Assembly: GCF_003418935.1 (NCBI RefSeq)
Contig: NZ_QVMT01000008.1
Coordinates: 45,919-109,918 of the forward strand
DNA: 64,000 nucleotides
Origin: Emticicia sp. C21
Lineage (GTDB): Bacteria > Bacteroidota > Bacteroidia > Cytophagales > Spirosomataceae
Reading direction: 5' to 3'
Below the pieces are notes generated by a model. That model was not told where the DNA came from. It saw nothing but the letters and a program-made list of their open reading frames with translations, and did no database searches. Numbering within the stretch: the stretch's first letter is position 1; the number at the start of each line of letters is the position of its first letter. Shown here piece by piece: positions 1 to 9,919 of this stretch. A program made the position numbers and the translations under genes.

Positions 1-1
1 T

Positions 2-1312
2 GTAGAATTAGATAACCTGATTGCTAGTGCAGAAAGCGATGAAAAAGACTTTTTAAAACGCAAAGCCGAGGTGCAACGCCTCGAGCTTTTGCTCACTACG
101 ACTTTCTTCAATTATGCCATCAAGGCTTATGGGGGTATTACCAAAAATCCATTGGATTTAGAGTGGTTTATTCCAAGAAAAAAGAAAAATTATCAGTCCT
201 TGCTTGATTCACTGGTTTCAATGGATCAAGGGGTAAAAGTAAGAGAGCCCGTCAATGTATACTATCTCCGCCTGAAAGAAAAACTGCGTATCTACCGGAA
301 TATTGAGCGTAAAGGTGGTTGGCCAAAGGTCATTACAGCAAAAAAGCAATTAGCGGTTGGCGACAGAGATACCAGCATATTAGCGGCTAAACAAAACCTG
401 TTTATCACAGGTGATTTCAGCATCAAAGATACCAGTTTGACCTTCACCGATTCACTTCGTAGCGCGGTTGTTCGTTTTCAAAAACGAATGGGTTTGAAAG
501 AGAGTGGTAAAATTGATGTGGCAACACTTAAAGAAATGAATCAGCCGGTGCAATTCCGTATCAACCAGATAATGCTTAACATGGAGCGATTAAGATGGGT
601 ACCGGAAGAACTGGAAAAAGACCATTTGCTGATTAATATTCCTGAATACATGTTACATGTGTTTGAAAATGGTAAACAGGCATGGCAGATGAATGTGGTT
701 GTAGGTAAAACAGCTTCGCAGACCACTATCTTTAAAGGTAACCTTTCTACAATCGTCCTGAACCCTTACTGGAATATCCCACAGAGCATTATACGCAATG
801 AAATATTACCGCAATTGCAACGAGGCACAGGATACCTGACCCGAAATAATATGGAGGTATTATCAGGCAATAAAGTTATCAATCCATCAAGTGTTGATTG
901 GAGTGCTTATAGCAAGAATGTTCCTTATATTATCCGACAAAAACCCGGTGATAAAAACTCTTTGGGTAAAATGAAGTTTTTATTTCCTAATAGCTATAAT
1001 ATTTACTTGCATGATACGCCATCTAAAGGACACTTTGGTGACTCTAAAAGAGCATTCAGTCACGGCTGTATCCGTTTATCAGACCCGAAAAAATTAGCTT
1101 TTTACTTATTAAGGAATAATGGCGAATGGAATCAGGAAAAGGTAAATGAAGTATTGGAGACTGATAAAGAAACAGGCATTAAAGTATCCCCTACCATACC
1201 TGTGTATATTGTTTATTTTACCAGCTGGGTTGATACCAGTGGAAAAATCAATTTCAGGAATGATTTATATGGCCTGGATGCCAAGCTCTCGGCTGAGATA
1301 TTCGGGCAGTAG
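2..1312 (+). CDS. L,D-transpeptidase, YcbB type (5' partial)
   Basis: This is a periplasmic enzyme forming 3-3 crosslinks in peptidoglycan, inferred from the YkuD catalytic domain. The reading frame is open to the window edge, so the start and any signal peptide lie outside; an internal GTG at 71 is not a credible start. Visible order is a scaffold region, a peptidoglycan-binding-like segment (TSLTFTDSLRSAVVRFQKR, with RMGLKESGKID after it), then the YkuD domain. The catalytic motif is clear: a His in YLHDTP, then SHGCIRLSDP with the nucleophile Cys. The order and size match the long YcbB/LdtD group rather than short ErfK proteins. It converges on the lipoprotein gene at 1316-2020 with only 3 bases between stops, so no dedicated terminator is seen between them. 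Family assignment is strong; the physiological substrate is inferred. Confidence 0.9.
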   Translation, partial: VELDNLIASAESDEKDFLKRKAEVQRLELLLTTTFFNYAIKAYGGITKNPLDLEWFIPRKKKNYQSLLDSLVSMDQGVKVREPVNVYYLRLKEKLRIYRNIERKGGWPKVITAKKQLAVGDRDTSILAAKQNLFITGDFSIKDTSLTFTDSLRSAVVRFQKRMGLKESGKIDVATLKEMNQPVQFRINQIMLNMERLRWVPEELEKDHLLINIPEYMLHVFENGKQAWQMNVVVGKTASQTTIFKGNLSTIVLNPYWNIPQSIIRNEILPQLQRGTGYLTRNNMEVLSGNKVINPSSVDWSAYSKNVPYIIRQKPGDKNSLGKMKFLFPNSYNIYLHDTPSKGHFGDSKRAFSHGCIRLSDPKKLAFYLLRNNGEWNQEKVNEVLETDKETGIKVSPTIPVYIVYFTSWVDTSGKINFRNDLYGLDAKLSAEIFGQ

Positions 1313-1315
1313 AAG

Positions 1316-2020
1316 TTAATTTAAATTCAGCCCAAAAGCAATACCCACCCAAGGTTTGGATTCGTAAATCCAGACCTTTTTGTTTTTATCAAGCAGATTA
1401 TCTATTCCTAAAGATAGGCCAACTGTAAAATTATTAATAGCGAGTATACCAGCAAGGCCTTTGTTCCATACCACCCCATCATATTCCTGACTTATGCCGT
1501 TGAAATTAGTGGTTGGATTCATAGCCGTATTGCCTAAACCATTGAACAGGCCAAAAGAAAAACCATAGTGTGTTATATTACGCAAGGAGCGGCTCAGGAA
1601 GTCAGGTTTATAGCCGACAACATATTTATCTACTCTATAACCGAGATACACGGCTCCATTTAAATTGGTATTTAATTGTGAAGGGACATCTTTACTTGGA
1701 AAACGATATTTTAATGGAATGGTTAAAAAGTCAATATCAAAACTTTGCTTTGAGAAGAAGCTCTTCTCACTACTAGCTTCTTTTATTTCTTGCGGATAGA
1801 AATCGCTGGCATTTAAACTGTCTATAATTAATTGATGACTAAGTAATCTGGTAGGATGCGTGCGTAAAACATCTTCTTCTATATCGACGTATACTTTTCT
1901 TTTCTGTTGATCTTTTTTTTGCGTGTATATTCCATCAACCAAGGCAGTTTTCGGCGTTGGTCTTATCACGCTACAACTCATCATAATGAAGCCCGATAGC
2001 AAGAGTATAAGTTTTTTCAT
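1316..2020 (-). CDS. Putative outer-membrane lipoprotein, unknown function
   Basis: The 234-residue product starts with a lipoprotein signal peptide ([16 protein letters not shown], acylated Cys at 16). The second half has alternating polar and hydrophobic stretches ([38 protein letters not shown]) and ends in a short aromatic/aliphatic strand, which resembles outer-membrane barrel or barrel-associated proteins of Bacteroidota. I do not recognise a named family. It is divergent from the gene at 2207 and convergent with the transpeptidase. Coding status is well supported by the signal peptide and length; the function is not known. Confidence 0.8.
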   Translation of the reverse strand: MKKLILLLSGFIMMSCSVIRPTPKTALVDGIYTQKKDQQKRKVYVDIEEDVLRTHPTRLLSHQLIIDSLNASDFYPQEIKEASSEKSFFSKQSFDIDFLTIPLKYRFPSKDVPSQLNTNLNGAVYLGYRVDKYVVGYKPDFLSRSLRNITHYGFSFGLFNGLGNTAMNPTTNFNGISQEYDGVVWNKGLAGILAINNFTVGLSLGIDNLLDKNKKVWIYESKPWVGIAFGLNLN

Positions 2021-2141
2021 GAATCAATTTTGCCCAAATATACATTTCTTTAGATAATTTCACTCTTATTTATACTTCTGCCTTACTCTTATTGCCACTC
2101 AATAACTTATTCTCTATAAAAATCTCCGGAGACCTCTGATA

Positions 2142-2149
2142 TATTTTTG
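2142..2149 (+). promoter_or_regulatory. Candidate -7 box (TATTTTTG)
   Basis: TATTTTTG fits the Bacteroidota -7 consensus TAnnTTTG and lies 57 bases before the ATG at 2207. No convincing TTTG -33 box is seen about 20 bases upstream, so this is only a candidate. Confidence 0.35.
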
Positions 2150-2206
2150 TAAAGCTTATTATTGCACAAGACAATTGATTCATAGTCATTACTAAATATA
2201 AATACC

Positions 2207-3235
2207 ATGAAAGAGTTGCCTCTACTATTCGTTTGCTATCTGATTTCCTCTATTCATTTATCAGCTCAGAATTGCACACAAGAAACATTAGCTAAGATAC
2301 CCGGCAAATGGATAGAAGGCATGAAGGGCTCAACTGGAAGTACTTCTGCAACTGATTTGGCTAAAGAGAAATTTATTATTGGTAATATCCACAAGGCCTT
2401 GCAACAAGCCTATAAACCTATGGGACTCGATGCCGATTATAATGGCATTTATTATAATACACAAGACCAATATCGCTGGGGAAATACGTATGGTTATGCA
2501 CTAAGATTAATGCCGTATATATGTACCAATAATAGCACAGGGAAAGTCCATGAAACCTCAACTAGCCTGACTATCGCTGCTAATAATATGGCCTTTGGTC
2601 CAGAAATCTATGAGCCTTTTATTGACTCTTCGCCATGGGATATGGGCTTCCGTTCAATTAATAAATTGCCCGTTAAGCAAGGAAATTATTATTTTTATAC
2701 AGAAGAAACAGGCTTAGGTTTTGGTATCAGAGGTATACAAGCTAACTGGCTGGTTACCTATGATAATAAACTGCCTTTTTTGTGGGTAAGCCGAAAGGAA
2801 TTTCTGGAACGAAGAAAACAAAAACTGACACAAGGACGAGCGCAGGAAATGGCTCAGATAAAAGATAGCTATAAAAATGACGAAAAAATCCAAAAAGAAA
2901 AACTGGCTATTGCCATGAAAGGTTACGATATAGCTTTAGCAAAAGTAGAAGCCGACTTAAAAATGTCAGCATCGGAATTGAGTCAACAAGCTATTGTGAA
3001 GCAAGACCCAAACACAGTTATGACTCATCTTTTTACCAATGCTGATGATCCCTTTGCAAAGATATTAATCAAGTCTAATCCGGATTATTTCGACAAAAAA
3101 CTCCCGCGCAATTCGCCACAGTTTTTCTCTATTGCATTGAAAGGGAATGACAAAGATTTGATTTTGGGTAATGGCATGAAAGAGCTGGAAAAAGCGCTTG
3201 ATTTTGACGCATTGAAGAACATGCTGGGTAAATAA
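2207..3235 (+). CDS. Secreted protein of unknown function
   Basis: This 342-residue protein has a cleavable signal peptide (MKELPLLFVCYLISSIHLSAQ) and no later membrane helices. Residues about 190-260 are rich in Lys, Glu and Gln (RRKQKLTQGRAQEMAQIKD) and probably form a helical or coiled-coil segment. The N-terminal half contains the conserved-looking stretch PGKWIEGMKGSTGST. I do not recognise the family. The stop codon lies inside the left arm of a strong hairpin terminator. It probably acts in the periplasm or outside the cell. Confidence 0.8.
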   Translation: MKELPLLFVCYLISSIHLSAQNCTQETLAKIPGKWIEGMKGSTGSTSATDLAKEKFIIGNIHKALQQAYKPMGLDADYNGIYYNTQDQYRWGNTYGYALRLMPYICTNNSTGKVHETSTSLTIAANNMAFGPEIYEPFIDSSPWDMGFRSINKLPVKQGNYYFYTEETGLGFGIRGIQANWLVTYDNKLPFLWVSRKEFLERRKQKLTQGRAQEMAQIKDSYKNDEKIQKEKLAIAMKGYDIALAKVEADLKMSASELSQQAIVKQDPNTVMTHLFTNADDPFAKILIKSNPDYFDKKLPRNSPQFFSIALKGNDKDLILGNGMKELEKALDFDALKNMLGK

Positions 3236-3275
3236 TAAGAAAGCCATGAAACCGAAGTCTCATGGCTTTCTTATT
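3234..3275. terminator. Strong bidirectional-looking hairpin terminator
   Basis: A perfect 16-bp stem (AATAAGAAAGCCATGA at 3234-3249 paired with 3260-3275) closes a 10-base loop. The left arm includes the last bases of the upstream stop codon. It separates the secreted protein at 2207-3235 from the convergent disordered-protein gene at 3304-3903 and could end transcripts from both sides. Confidence 0.75.
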
Positions 3276-3303
3276 CCTACATATCCGAAATTCACACGTT
3301 ATA

Positions 3304-3903
3304 TCAATTTAAAAACTCTTTATCTCTATCATCATTTACTGGAGAGTTTTCACGGATTTCGTTATACCCTCTATTGTCTGTAATATTCTGATCTTCTGAT
3401 TTTCTGATGCTTTCATCACGTCCCTCACGGGCTTCTCTCAAATCAGCTTCTTTTTCTTTTATTTTCTCCTGCCTCTCTTCCTCCTCTTTTTGCTGAATTT
3501 CCTGCGCTTCTTCACCGTTTTCACCTCTTGGATCTTCATTACCAATTGATGAATCAGTACCACCTGTGTCCATACTTGAACTTATCGAAGAACCATAATA
3601 TTTAGGTTGCTCAACATGTTGAATTCCTTCTTTGCCCGGATAGTTAATTTCGTCAGGCGATTGGTCAGGAACAATATCCGGCGCAGTTGGTGGGTTAAGT
3701 TCGCTTCTTAAAGGAGGATTATCCGAACCACCCCCTCTATCATCGTTGTCAGCTAATCTTTGATTAATGGTTTCCTGCTCTTTTTCTGCTGTACGTTCCT
3801 GCTCCAATGCAGGGCCATCCCATGTCTTTTCTGGTTTAGATGTATTGGGCTCAATTGCTTCGTTGTCACTCTGACTATAGAAGCTTGTATCTTGATCTTT
3901 CAT
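3304..3903 (-). CDS. Acidic, hydrophilic, probably disordered protein
   Basis: The 199-residue product has no signal peptide and almost no hydrophobic core. It is rich in Glu, Asp, Gln, Asn, Ser and Pro, with a charged block around residues 130-165 (EEAQEIQQKEEEERQEKIKE) that could be a single alpha helix or coiled coil. There is no recognisable family. Its composition recalls the small hydrophilic protein at 12385-12543 and the Gln/Gly-rich protein at 34517-35140, and such proteins are often stress-related, but that is inference. An ATG start at 3903 is used because no upstream extension carries a better start. Confidence 0.65.
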   Translation of the reverse strand: MKDQDTSFYSQSDNEAIEPNTSKPEKTWDGPALEQERTAEKEQETINQRLADNDDRGGGSDNPPLRSELNPPTAPDIVPDQSPDEINYPGKEGIQHVEQPKYYGSSISSSMDTGGTDSSIGNEDPRGENGEEAQEIQQKEEEERQEKIKEKEADLREAREGRDESIRKSEDQNITDNRGYNEIRENSPVNDDRDKEFLN

Positions 3904-4223
3904 ATAGTTGTGTCTTTAATTTGTATCACTTAAGGTAAAAATACCATGCCATTTAACATTCAACCCGAACGATGGGAAAGAAGATACTCATATTGTGGAG
4001 AGATAATTTGTGGCGCGAACGTCCCGTTCGCAGTTAAGTAGAGAAAATGCCGAAATTGATAAACTCGATTTTCTGATTGGTGCATTGATTGGTCGATTTA
4101 AAAGAATAGGAAGTCTATTTTATTAATAGATTATTTTGCCGGGAGCGAAATAATTTGTAATATTCTGACTCTTTTTATGTTTAAAAGCCAATTCTTAAAC
4201 GTCAATTCAACCTCCATTTATTT
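3904..4223. other. Intergenic region with a small dispersed-type hairpin
   Basis: This divergent gap carries promoters for the genes on both sides but no gene. It contains a GC-rich hairpin at 4015-4031 (GCGAAC, loop GTCCC, GTTCGC) that stands out from the AT-rich background. Its flanks resemble the short dispersed elements common in Bacteroidota genomes. A clear TAnnTTTG box was not found. Confidence 0.5.
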
Positions 4224-5078
4224 ATGAAAACTTTATTCGCCTCTTTATGCCTTTGCTGTGTTTTGAGTTTTTCGGTAATGGCTCAAACACCTACTTTGAC
4301 ACAAGTATGGGAAACTGATACTACGTTGACTACTCCGGAGTCTGTCTTATATGATACCAAAAATAATGTGCTGTATGTATCGTGTATCAATGGTAAATCG
4401 GTACCCGAAAATCAAACGAGTTTTGTAGCTAAATTAGGCTTAGACGGTAAAGTGCAGCAGCGAATCATGACTCCCGGCCTGAATGCTATCAAAGGTATGG
4501 GCATTATTGGCAATAAATTATATACCGCAAGCTTTTTTGCTGTCAATGAAATTGACCTGGCTACCGGAAAAGTAGTAAATAACTATACTGTACCTGATGC
4601 CAAAATGTTGAATGATATTACGATTGATAGTAAAAATCAGACGCTTTATGTAACTGATATGCGTGCTAATAGCGTGTGGAAATTACAAAATGGTAAATTA
4701 GAAAAAATTCTTGAAGGTGGACTATTGAAAAACCCTAACGGTTTGCTTTATGATAATGGCAAATTGTTGATTGGCAACGGTGAGGGTATTCTTTACTCCT
4801 ACGATACTAAAACCAAAGACCTTAGCAAATTTGCCGAAGGTATGGGAACAGAAAAAAGCGGTATAGATGGCATTGAGTCAGATGGTAAAAAAGGATACTT
4901 TGTGAGTGAGTGGAGAGGAAGAATCTGGCATGTAACGCCTGAAGGCAAACCAAGTCTCTTATTAGACACCATTGATAAACCAATGAACACAGCCGATTTC
5001 TCTTACGTACCAGGCAAGAAAATGCTTTTTGTGCCTACTTTCCTGAAAAACAAAGTAGTGGCATATAAAGTCAATTAA
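4224..5078 (+). CDS. Secreted SMP-30/gluconolactonase-like beta-propeller
   Basis: The 284-residue protein has a signal peptide (MKTLFASLCLCCVLSFSVMAQ) followed by repeated propeller strands: TTPESVLYDTKNNVLYVS, MLNDITIDSKNQTLYVTD, KNPNGLLYDNGKLLIGN, and GIDGIESDGKKGYFVSEW. This is the SMP-30/gluconolactonase/LRE-like fold, whose members are metal-dependent lactonases or binding proteins. Acidic and Asn residues in the loops (N in MLND and NPNG, D in GIDGIE) fit a metal-binding centre, but catalysis is not proven. The TonB-type receptor gene follows 43 bases later on the same strand, so the two are probably co-transcribed. Confidence 0.8.
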   Translation: MKTLFASLCLCCVLSFSVMAQTPTLTQVWETDTTLTTPESVLYDTKNNVLYVSCINGKSVPENQTSFVAKLGLDGKVQQRIMTPGLNAIKGMGIIGNKLYTASFFAVNEIDLATGKVVNNYTVPDAKMLNDITIDSKNQTLYVTDMRANSVWKLQNGKLEKILEGGLLKNPNGLLYDNGKLLIGNGEGILYSYDTKTKDLSKFAEGMGTEKSGIDGIESDGKKGYFVSEWRGRIWHVTPEGKPSLLLDTIDKPMNTADFSYVPGKKMLFVPTFLKNKVVAYKVN

Positions 5079-5121
5079 TGAAAACCCCTATTCAGCCTTA
5101 TATCCTATTTTACCATTTGAA

Positions 5122-7584
5122 ATGAATATCTTTACAAAAAACACCTCTTTATTTTTAACCAGAAAAGCATTATCATTTATTGTTTGTTTGTGTATTAGTC
5201 TCGTATGTGCCCAAGTTTCATTTGCACAGAATGCAGGGAAATTAAAACTCAAAGGGAAAATTATAGATGCACAGTCGGGCGCTCCGTTGTCTTATGCCAG
5301 CGTTCGATTGTTTAAGTTACCTGATAGCTCGTTTGTTACAGGAAATATCACCAACGACACAGGCGATTTCTCTATAGATGCTCCTGCAGGCACATACTAC
5401 GCCTTATTAGAATTTATAGGCTATAAAGCTACCAAAACAGCCGTATTTTCATTAACGCCTGATAATTCACCGCACGATTTAGGTACGCTGAAAATCACCA
5501 CTTCGAGCCAGACACTGGATGAAGTAGAGGTAAGGGCCGAAAAAAGTTCCATGGAAATGAGTCTGGACAAACGTGTATTTAACGTAGGTAAAGACTTAGC
5601 CAACGCCGGTGGAACAGCCGTAGATATTCTTACCAACGTACCTTCGGTATCTGTTGATATTGATGGTAACGTAAGCTTAAGAGGGAGTAGCAACGTCAGG
5701 ATTCTGGTTGATGGGAAACCATCGGGACTGGTAAGCATTAAAGGCGGTAGTGGTTTACAACAGTTACAGGGTAGCAGTATTGAAAGGATTGAAATCATCA
5801 CTAACCCATCGGCGCGTTATGAGGCAGAGGGCATGAGCGGTATCATCAATATCATTCTGAAAAAAGAGCGCAAAGAAGGTTTTAATGGTTCATTTGATGT
5901 AATTGCGGGCTATCCGACCAATCTGGGTCTGGCTGCCAATGTAAACTATCGTCGCAAAAACCTTAATTTCTTTGTTAATTATACCACTTCGTACCGCAAT
6001 ACGCCGGGTAGAAACTCTCAATATCAGGAAGTGTATCGTGGTGATTCTACCATTATCACCCAACAGAACTCTACCAGCAATCTGAAAGGGCAAAATAATA
6101 GCGCCAGAGCCGGGATAGATTATTTCTTTAATGAAAATAATGTATTGACGGGTTCTTACTTATGGCGTATCAGCAAAGGAAAACGTTTCTCTGACATCAG
6201 ATACCGCGATTACCTGAATAATCTGAATAACCCGACAGGTATTACTTATCGTACTCAGGATGAGACAGAAACAGAACCCAACTCGGAGTATGCGATTACT
6301 TACAAACGTAAGTTTGAACGTAAAGGGCATGAATTATCGGCTGATGTTCGCTATTTAGACAACTGGGAAGATTCAGACCAGTATTATAACCAGAATACAG
6401 TTAAGCCGGACGGTAGTGCTACAGATATACCGGCTCAATTGCAACGCTCGCTGAACTACGAAACCGAAAAGCAATTGTTGTTTCAGGTTGATTATGTCCA
6501 GCCATTTGGCAAGGACGGTAAGTTTGAGTTAGGAGGCAGAAGCAGTTCGAGAGACATGACAAATGATTTTTCATTGACTCAGCGTGGCACTGATGGCGTA
6601 TGGTTTCCGATTGCAGGTTTTACCAATGATTTCTTGTACGAAGAGAATATCAATGCCGCTTATGGTATTGTAGGGAATAAAGTGAATAAGTTTTCGTATC
6701 AGTTAGGTGTGCGTGCCGAGTGGACAAACGTAACTACCACCCTCAGAAAAACCAACGAAGTGAATCCTCGTAAATACAATAACCTGTTTCCGAGTGTGCA
6801 TGTTACTTATGAGTTTCCGAAACAGAATTCAATGCAAATCAGCTATAGCCGACGCATTCGTCGCCCGACTTATAATGATTTGAGTCCGTTCTCTACATTT
6901 AGCGATAGCCGTAACTTCTGGAGCGGCAATCCTGATTTGAATCCTGAATTTACTGATGTATATGAGTTAGGTCACATCAAGTATTTTGAGAACGGTTCTA
7001 TCAGTTCATCTTTGTACTATAGATTTACGGATGGCAAAATTGTCCGTATCAGAACGCTGGATGCGGCAGGTAATTCATTTACCCGCCCGGAAAACCTGGC
7101 AACTGAGAACTCTTTCGGTTATGAGTTTACTACTTCCTTATCACCTTATAAATGGTGGAAAATGGATGGTAGTTTTAACTTTTTCCGTGCTATCACGAAT
7201 GGAGCTAACTTCGACGCAAGTCTGAAAAGCGATACCTATAGCTGGTTTACACGATTAACTTCTCGTTTCACGTTCTGGAAAAATACCGACTTCCAGATCA
7301 GAGGTAATTACGAAGCACCACAGCAAACCCCACAAGGACGCAGAAAAGCGATTGCCGTAATGGATCTGGCAGTAAGTAAGGATATTCTGAAGAACAATGC
7401 GACACTTACTTTGAATGTAAGCGACGTTTTCAATTCAAGAATTTATCGTTCTATTACTGAAGGGCCAACTTTCTTTACCGAAAGCCGTGGCCAGGGCCGA
7501 TTAAGACAAGTGAATTTAACGTTTAATTATCGTCTGCATCAGGCTAAGAAGAAGACTAAAGAGCCGGTTGAGGGAGAGTTTTAA
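5122..7584 (+). CDS. Outer-membrane TonB-type beta-barrel receptor
   Basis: The 820-residue protein begins with a signal peptide ending near VSFAQ. A carboxypeptidase-regulatory-like domain follows at about residues 40-125 (KIIDAQSGAPLSYASVRLF). A TonB plug region lies around 140-245 (VDILTNVPSVSVDIDGNVSL, then RILVDGKPSG and SSIERIEIITNPSARYEAEG). The rest is the outer-membrane beta-barrel family type seen in Bacteroidota receptors, ending in KKTKEPVEGEF. No SusD partner is adjacent, so a polysaccharide utilisation role is not indicated. The upstream secreted propeller gene may provide a partner or be co-regulated. Substrate is unknown. Confidence 0.9.
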   Translation: MNIFTKNTSLFLTRKALSFIVCLCISLVCAQVSFAQNAGKLKLKGKIIDAQSGAPLSYASVRLFKLPDSSFVTGNITNDTGDFSIDAPAGTYYALLEFIGYKATKTAVFSLTPDNSPHDLGTLKITTSSQTLDEVEVRAEKSSMEMSLDKRVFNVGKDLANAGGTAVDILTNVPSVSVDIDGNVSLRGSSNVRILVDGKPSGLVSIKGGSGLQQLQGSSIERIEIITNPSARYEAEGMSGIINIILKKERKEGFNGSFDVIAGYPTNLGLAANVNYRRKNLNFFVNYTTSYRNTPGRNSQYQEVYRGDSTIITQQNSTSNLKGQNNSARAGIDYFFNENNVLTGSYLWRISKGKRFSDIRYRDYLNNLNNPTGITYRTQDETETEPNSEYAITYKRKFERKGHELSADVRYLDNWEDSDQYYNQNTVKPDGSATDIPAQLQRSLNYETEKQLLFQVDYVQPFGKDGKFELGGRSSSRDMTNDFSLTQRGTDGVWFPIAGFTNDFLYEENINAAYGIVGNKVNKFSYQLGVRAEWTNVTTTLRKTNEVNPRKYNNLFPSVHVTYEFPKQNSMQISYSRRIRRPTYNDLSPFSTFSDSRNFWSGNPDLNPEFTDVYELGHIKYFENGSISSSLYYRFTDGKIVRIRTLDAAGNSFTRPENLATENSFGYEFTTSLSPYKWWKMDGSFNFFRAITNGANFDASLKSDTYSWFTRLTSRFTFWKNTDFQIRGNYEAPQQTPQGRRKAIAVMDLAVSKDILKNNATLTLNVSDVFNSRIYRSITEGPTFFTESRGQGRLRQVNLTFNYRLHQAKKKTKEPVEGEF

Positions 7585-7603
7585 TAGAATAGAAAAACCA
7601 TAT

Positions 7604-7643
7604 AATGCCACTCCTGCGTTCGGAAGAATAAAGGAGTGGCATT
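7604..7643. terminator. Hairpin terminator between convergent genes
   Basis: A perfect 12-bp stem (AATGCCACTCCT at 7604-7615 with 7632-7643) and a 16-base loop lie 20 bases after the receptor gene and 15 bases past the end of the convergent phytochrome gene, so it can serve both. Confidence 0.7.
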
Positions 7644-7657
7644 GTTGTCTAAGAACA

Positions 7658-9916
7658 TTACACAGGAAAGTACAAACTAAAACTGGCTCCTTGATTTTTT
7701 GCCCCTTCAGCAAAAATATGGCCGCCATGCAGTTGCATGATTTTCTTACATAAGGCCAGGCCAATACCTGTTCCCTGATATTTATCCGCCGTATGCAAGC
7801 GGGTAAATATCTTGAATATCCTATCGCTGAATTCGTTTTCGAAACCTATTCCATTGTCTGCAATCGTAATTTTGGTATACAACTTGGTATCGTCAGGCTC
7901 GGGAGAGGGTACAGGTTCTTCTGATTGTATAATATCAATTTTTGCCGGGACGCCCTCTTTGCTGAATTTTAATGCATTACCCATCAGGTTGCTAAAAAGC
8001 TGATTGATGATAACCGGAATGCCTGATATGGTCGATAATCCTTTCGTATTGACAGATGCGTTTTTCTCTTCTATTTCCTCCTGCAATTCATTCGTTGTCT
8101 TATCAACCAGTTCCTGTAAATCTATGGTTTCAAGAGATTTATCTGAATGCCTGATTTTTGAATAGTTGGTTATATCCGTAATCAGTCTTTGCATTTTATT
8201 AGCTGAAGCATTCATTTTCTGCAAAGTACTGATAACATCGGGTGATATACTCTTATCCAAATCCATTAACCTGGAAGAAAACAACTGAATTTTTCGCAAA
8301 GGTTCTTTCAAATCATGTGTACTTATCCAGCTGATGTTTTCCAGTTCAAGATTCGACTCCCGCAATTGTTTCGTCAATTCTCTTTGTCTGGCCTCTTCTT
8401 CAGTCAGCAATATCAGAGTGATGAATTTCTGCAATGAATACGAAAAAGTAGAAGCGGCCGTTTGCTCAGTTTTTGTCCAATCATAAGAGCGACATTTCAC
8501 AATCTGCTTGTAGAGGGCAAAAGATTTTCTTGGCGATAAGCCATTGGCATCTTTTATAATGGCTTTGTCAGGGTCACCACTCCAGTTGATTTCTTCCAGG
8601 CTTTCAGGTCTGAACCAGACAATGGTTTCGTCGTGCACTACTCCCAACTGATAATACAGAATACCAGAAGCCGTTGTACACCACTCGACCGCCTCTGGCA
8701 TAATATCTGGTAAGCTAGCAGTGCTGAAAAACCCTTTAGAGGCCTTTTTCTTAGCAAAGGCTGTTATCTTTAAAATGCTGTCATCGTCAGGCGTTTTGCC
8801 TGCTTTATACACAATATCGTTGAGGATGACAGCCACCCCACCTGCATTGGCAATTTCCAATATCTGTGGCTGGCTTACCAGATCTTGTAACGCCGCTCTT
8901 TCAGGTTTAAAAGTCAGGTTCAATAAAGTTTCAAGAGACCTGTTGATATTGGTGGCTACCGTATACTCTTCAGCCATTTCTCTCACCTGTATCTGTGAAG
9001 TCAGAAAATGCCCTTGTAGTTGTGCGGCTATACGTGTATAATGATCAATATATTTATAAGAATAATGATGGCAGGCTATTAATCCCCACAATTTGCCCTC
9101 ATGTAGAAGCGAAATGGTGAGTGTGGCCCCAACCCCTATATTTTTGAGATACTCAACATGAATCGGTGAAACACTTCTTAAGGTAGAATGGCTTAAATCC
9201 ACACTTTCGTTGGTAGCATTCTCTTTTGTAAAAATCGGAACTGGTTTATAGTTTATATCGACTATCAGCCTTAACAGATTCTTGATATATAATTGCCTTG
9301 CCTGTGCCGGAATATCAGTATGCGGATAATGCAGCCCGAGAAAAGGTTCCTGCTCATCAACTTTACTTTCAGCAAATATTTCTCCGTTGTAATCTTTATC
9401 AAACCGATATACCATTACACGGTCATATCCTGTGAGCGCACGTACTTCTGTAGCAACGCTATGGCATAACTGTTGCAGGGTCATGGCATTACCCATGTAC
9501 TTAGCGAAGTTAATTGCCTGATCATATACGGTTGAAACACGAGGAATGAATTCAGAAACGGGCTCAAACTCACAAATCAGTAAATCATTACTTTTATGAA
9601 TCACACATTGGAATTCCGTACCCTGTATATTAATGATATGAGGTGCGGTAAGTCTCTCCTGTAAATGGTTGATATAGTGCTGAAACTCGGCCAACTGGTC
9701 AACCCCTATTAATGTTTCGATTGGTTGTTGCAATACTTCTTCTACTGATAAAGCAGCAAAGTCGTAAACATTCGCGCTGGTATATCTGATTATGAAGTCT
9801 GCATCTACGGCAACCAGAAAACCGTGTGGTTGAATACTACCAGGTACATGAATAGGCTCTTGCTCACAGTTGGTAAGATTCACAATCTCACGGTTTACTA
9901 TATCTTTCAATTTCAT
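7658..9916 (-). CDS. bphP: Bacteriophytochrome sensor histidine kinase
   Basis: This is a red/far-red light sensor using biliverdin. The 752 residues run PAS (about 15-125), GAF (about 140-310), PHY (about 325-500), HisKA and HATPase. Cys17 in NLTNCEQEPIHVPGSIQPHG is at the N-terminal position that binds biliverdin in bacteriophytochromes. The GAF domain keeps the DIP motif (YPHTDIPAQAR). The phospho-acceptor is His534 in WISTHDLKEPLRK. The ATPase domain shows NALKFSKEG, DNGIGFE and GTGIGLALCKK. The upstream genes encode the heme oxygenase that makes biliverdin and a single-domain receiver, all on the minus strand with 3- and 36-base gaps. There is no DNA-binding output in the operon, so the signal probably goes to the receiver. 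Confidence 0.97.
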   Translation of the reverse strand: MKLKDIVNREIVNLTNCEQEPIHVPGSIQPHGFLVAVDADFIIRYTSANVYDFAALSVEEVLQQPIETLIGVDQLAEFQHYINHLQERLTAPHIINIQGTEFQCVIHKSNDLLICEFEPVSEFIPRVSTVYDQAINFAKYMGNAMTLQQLCHSVATEVRALTGYDRVMVYRFDKDYNGEIFAESKVDEQEPFLGLHYPHTDIPAQARQLYIKNLLRLIVDINYKPVPIFTKENATNESVDLSHSTLRSVSPIHVEYLKNIGVGATLTISLLHEGKLWGLIACHHYSYKYIDHYTRIAAQLQGHFLTSQIQVREMAEEYTVATNINRSLETLLNLTFKPERAALQDLVSQPQILEIANAGGVAVILNDIVYKAGKTPDDDSILKITAFAKKKASKGFFSTASLPDIMPEAVEWCTTASGILYYQLGVVHDETIVWFRPESLEEINWSGDPDKAIIKDANGLSPRKSFALYKQIVKCRSYDWTKTEQTAASTFSYSLQKFITLILLTEEEARQRELTKQLRESNLELENISWISTHDLKEPLRKIQLFSSRLMDLDKSISPDVISTLQKMNASANKMQRLITDITNYSKIRHSDKSLETIDLQELVDKTTNELQEEIEEKNASVNTKGLSTISGIPVIINQLFSNLMGNALKFSKEGVPAKIDIIQSEEPVPSPEPDDTKLYTKITIADNGIGFENEFSDRIFKIFTRLHTADKYQGTGIGLALCKKIMQLHGGHIFAEGAKNQGASFSLYFPV

Positions 9917-9919
9917 TAT

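Noticed and set aside
71..73. GTG as start of the L,D-transpeptidase
   Set aside because: The frame is open to the window edge, and a start there would leave no signal peptide.
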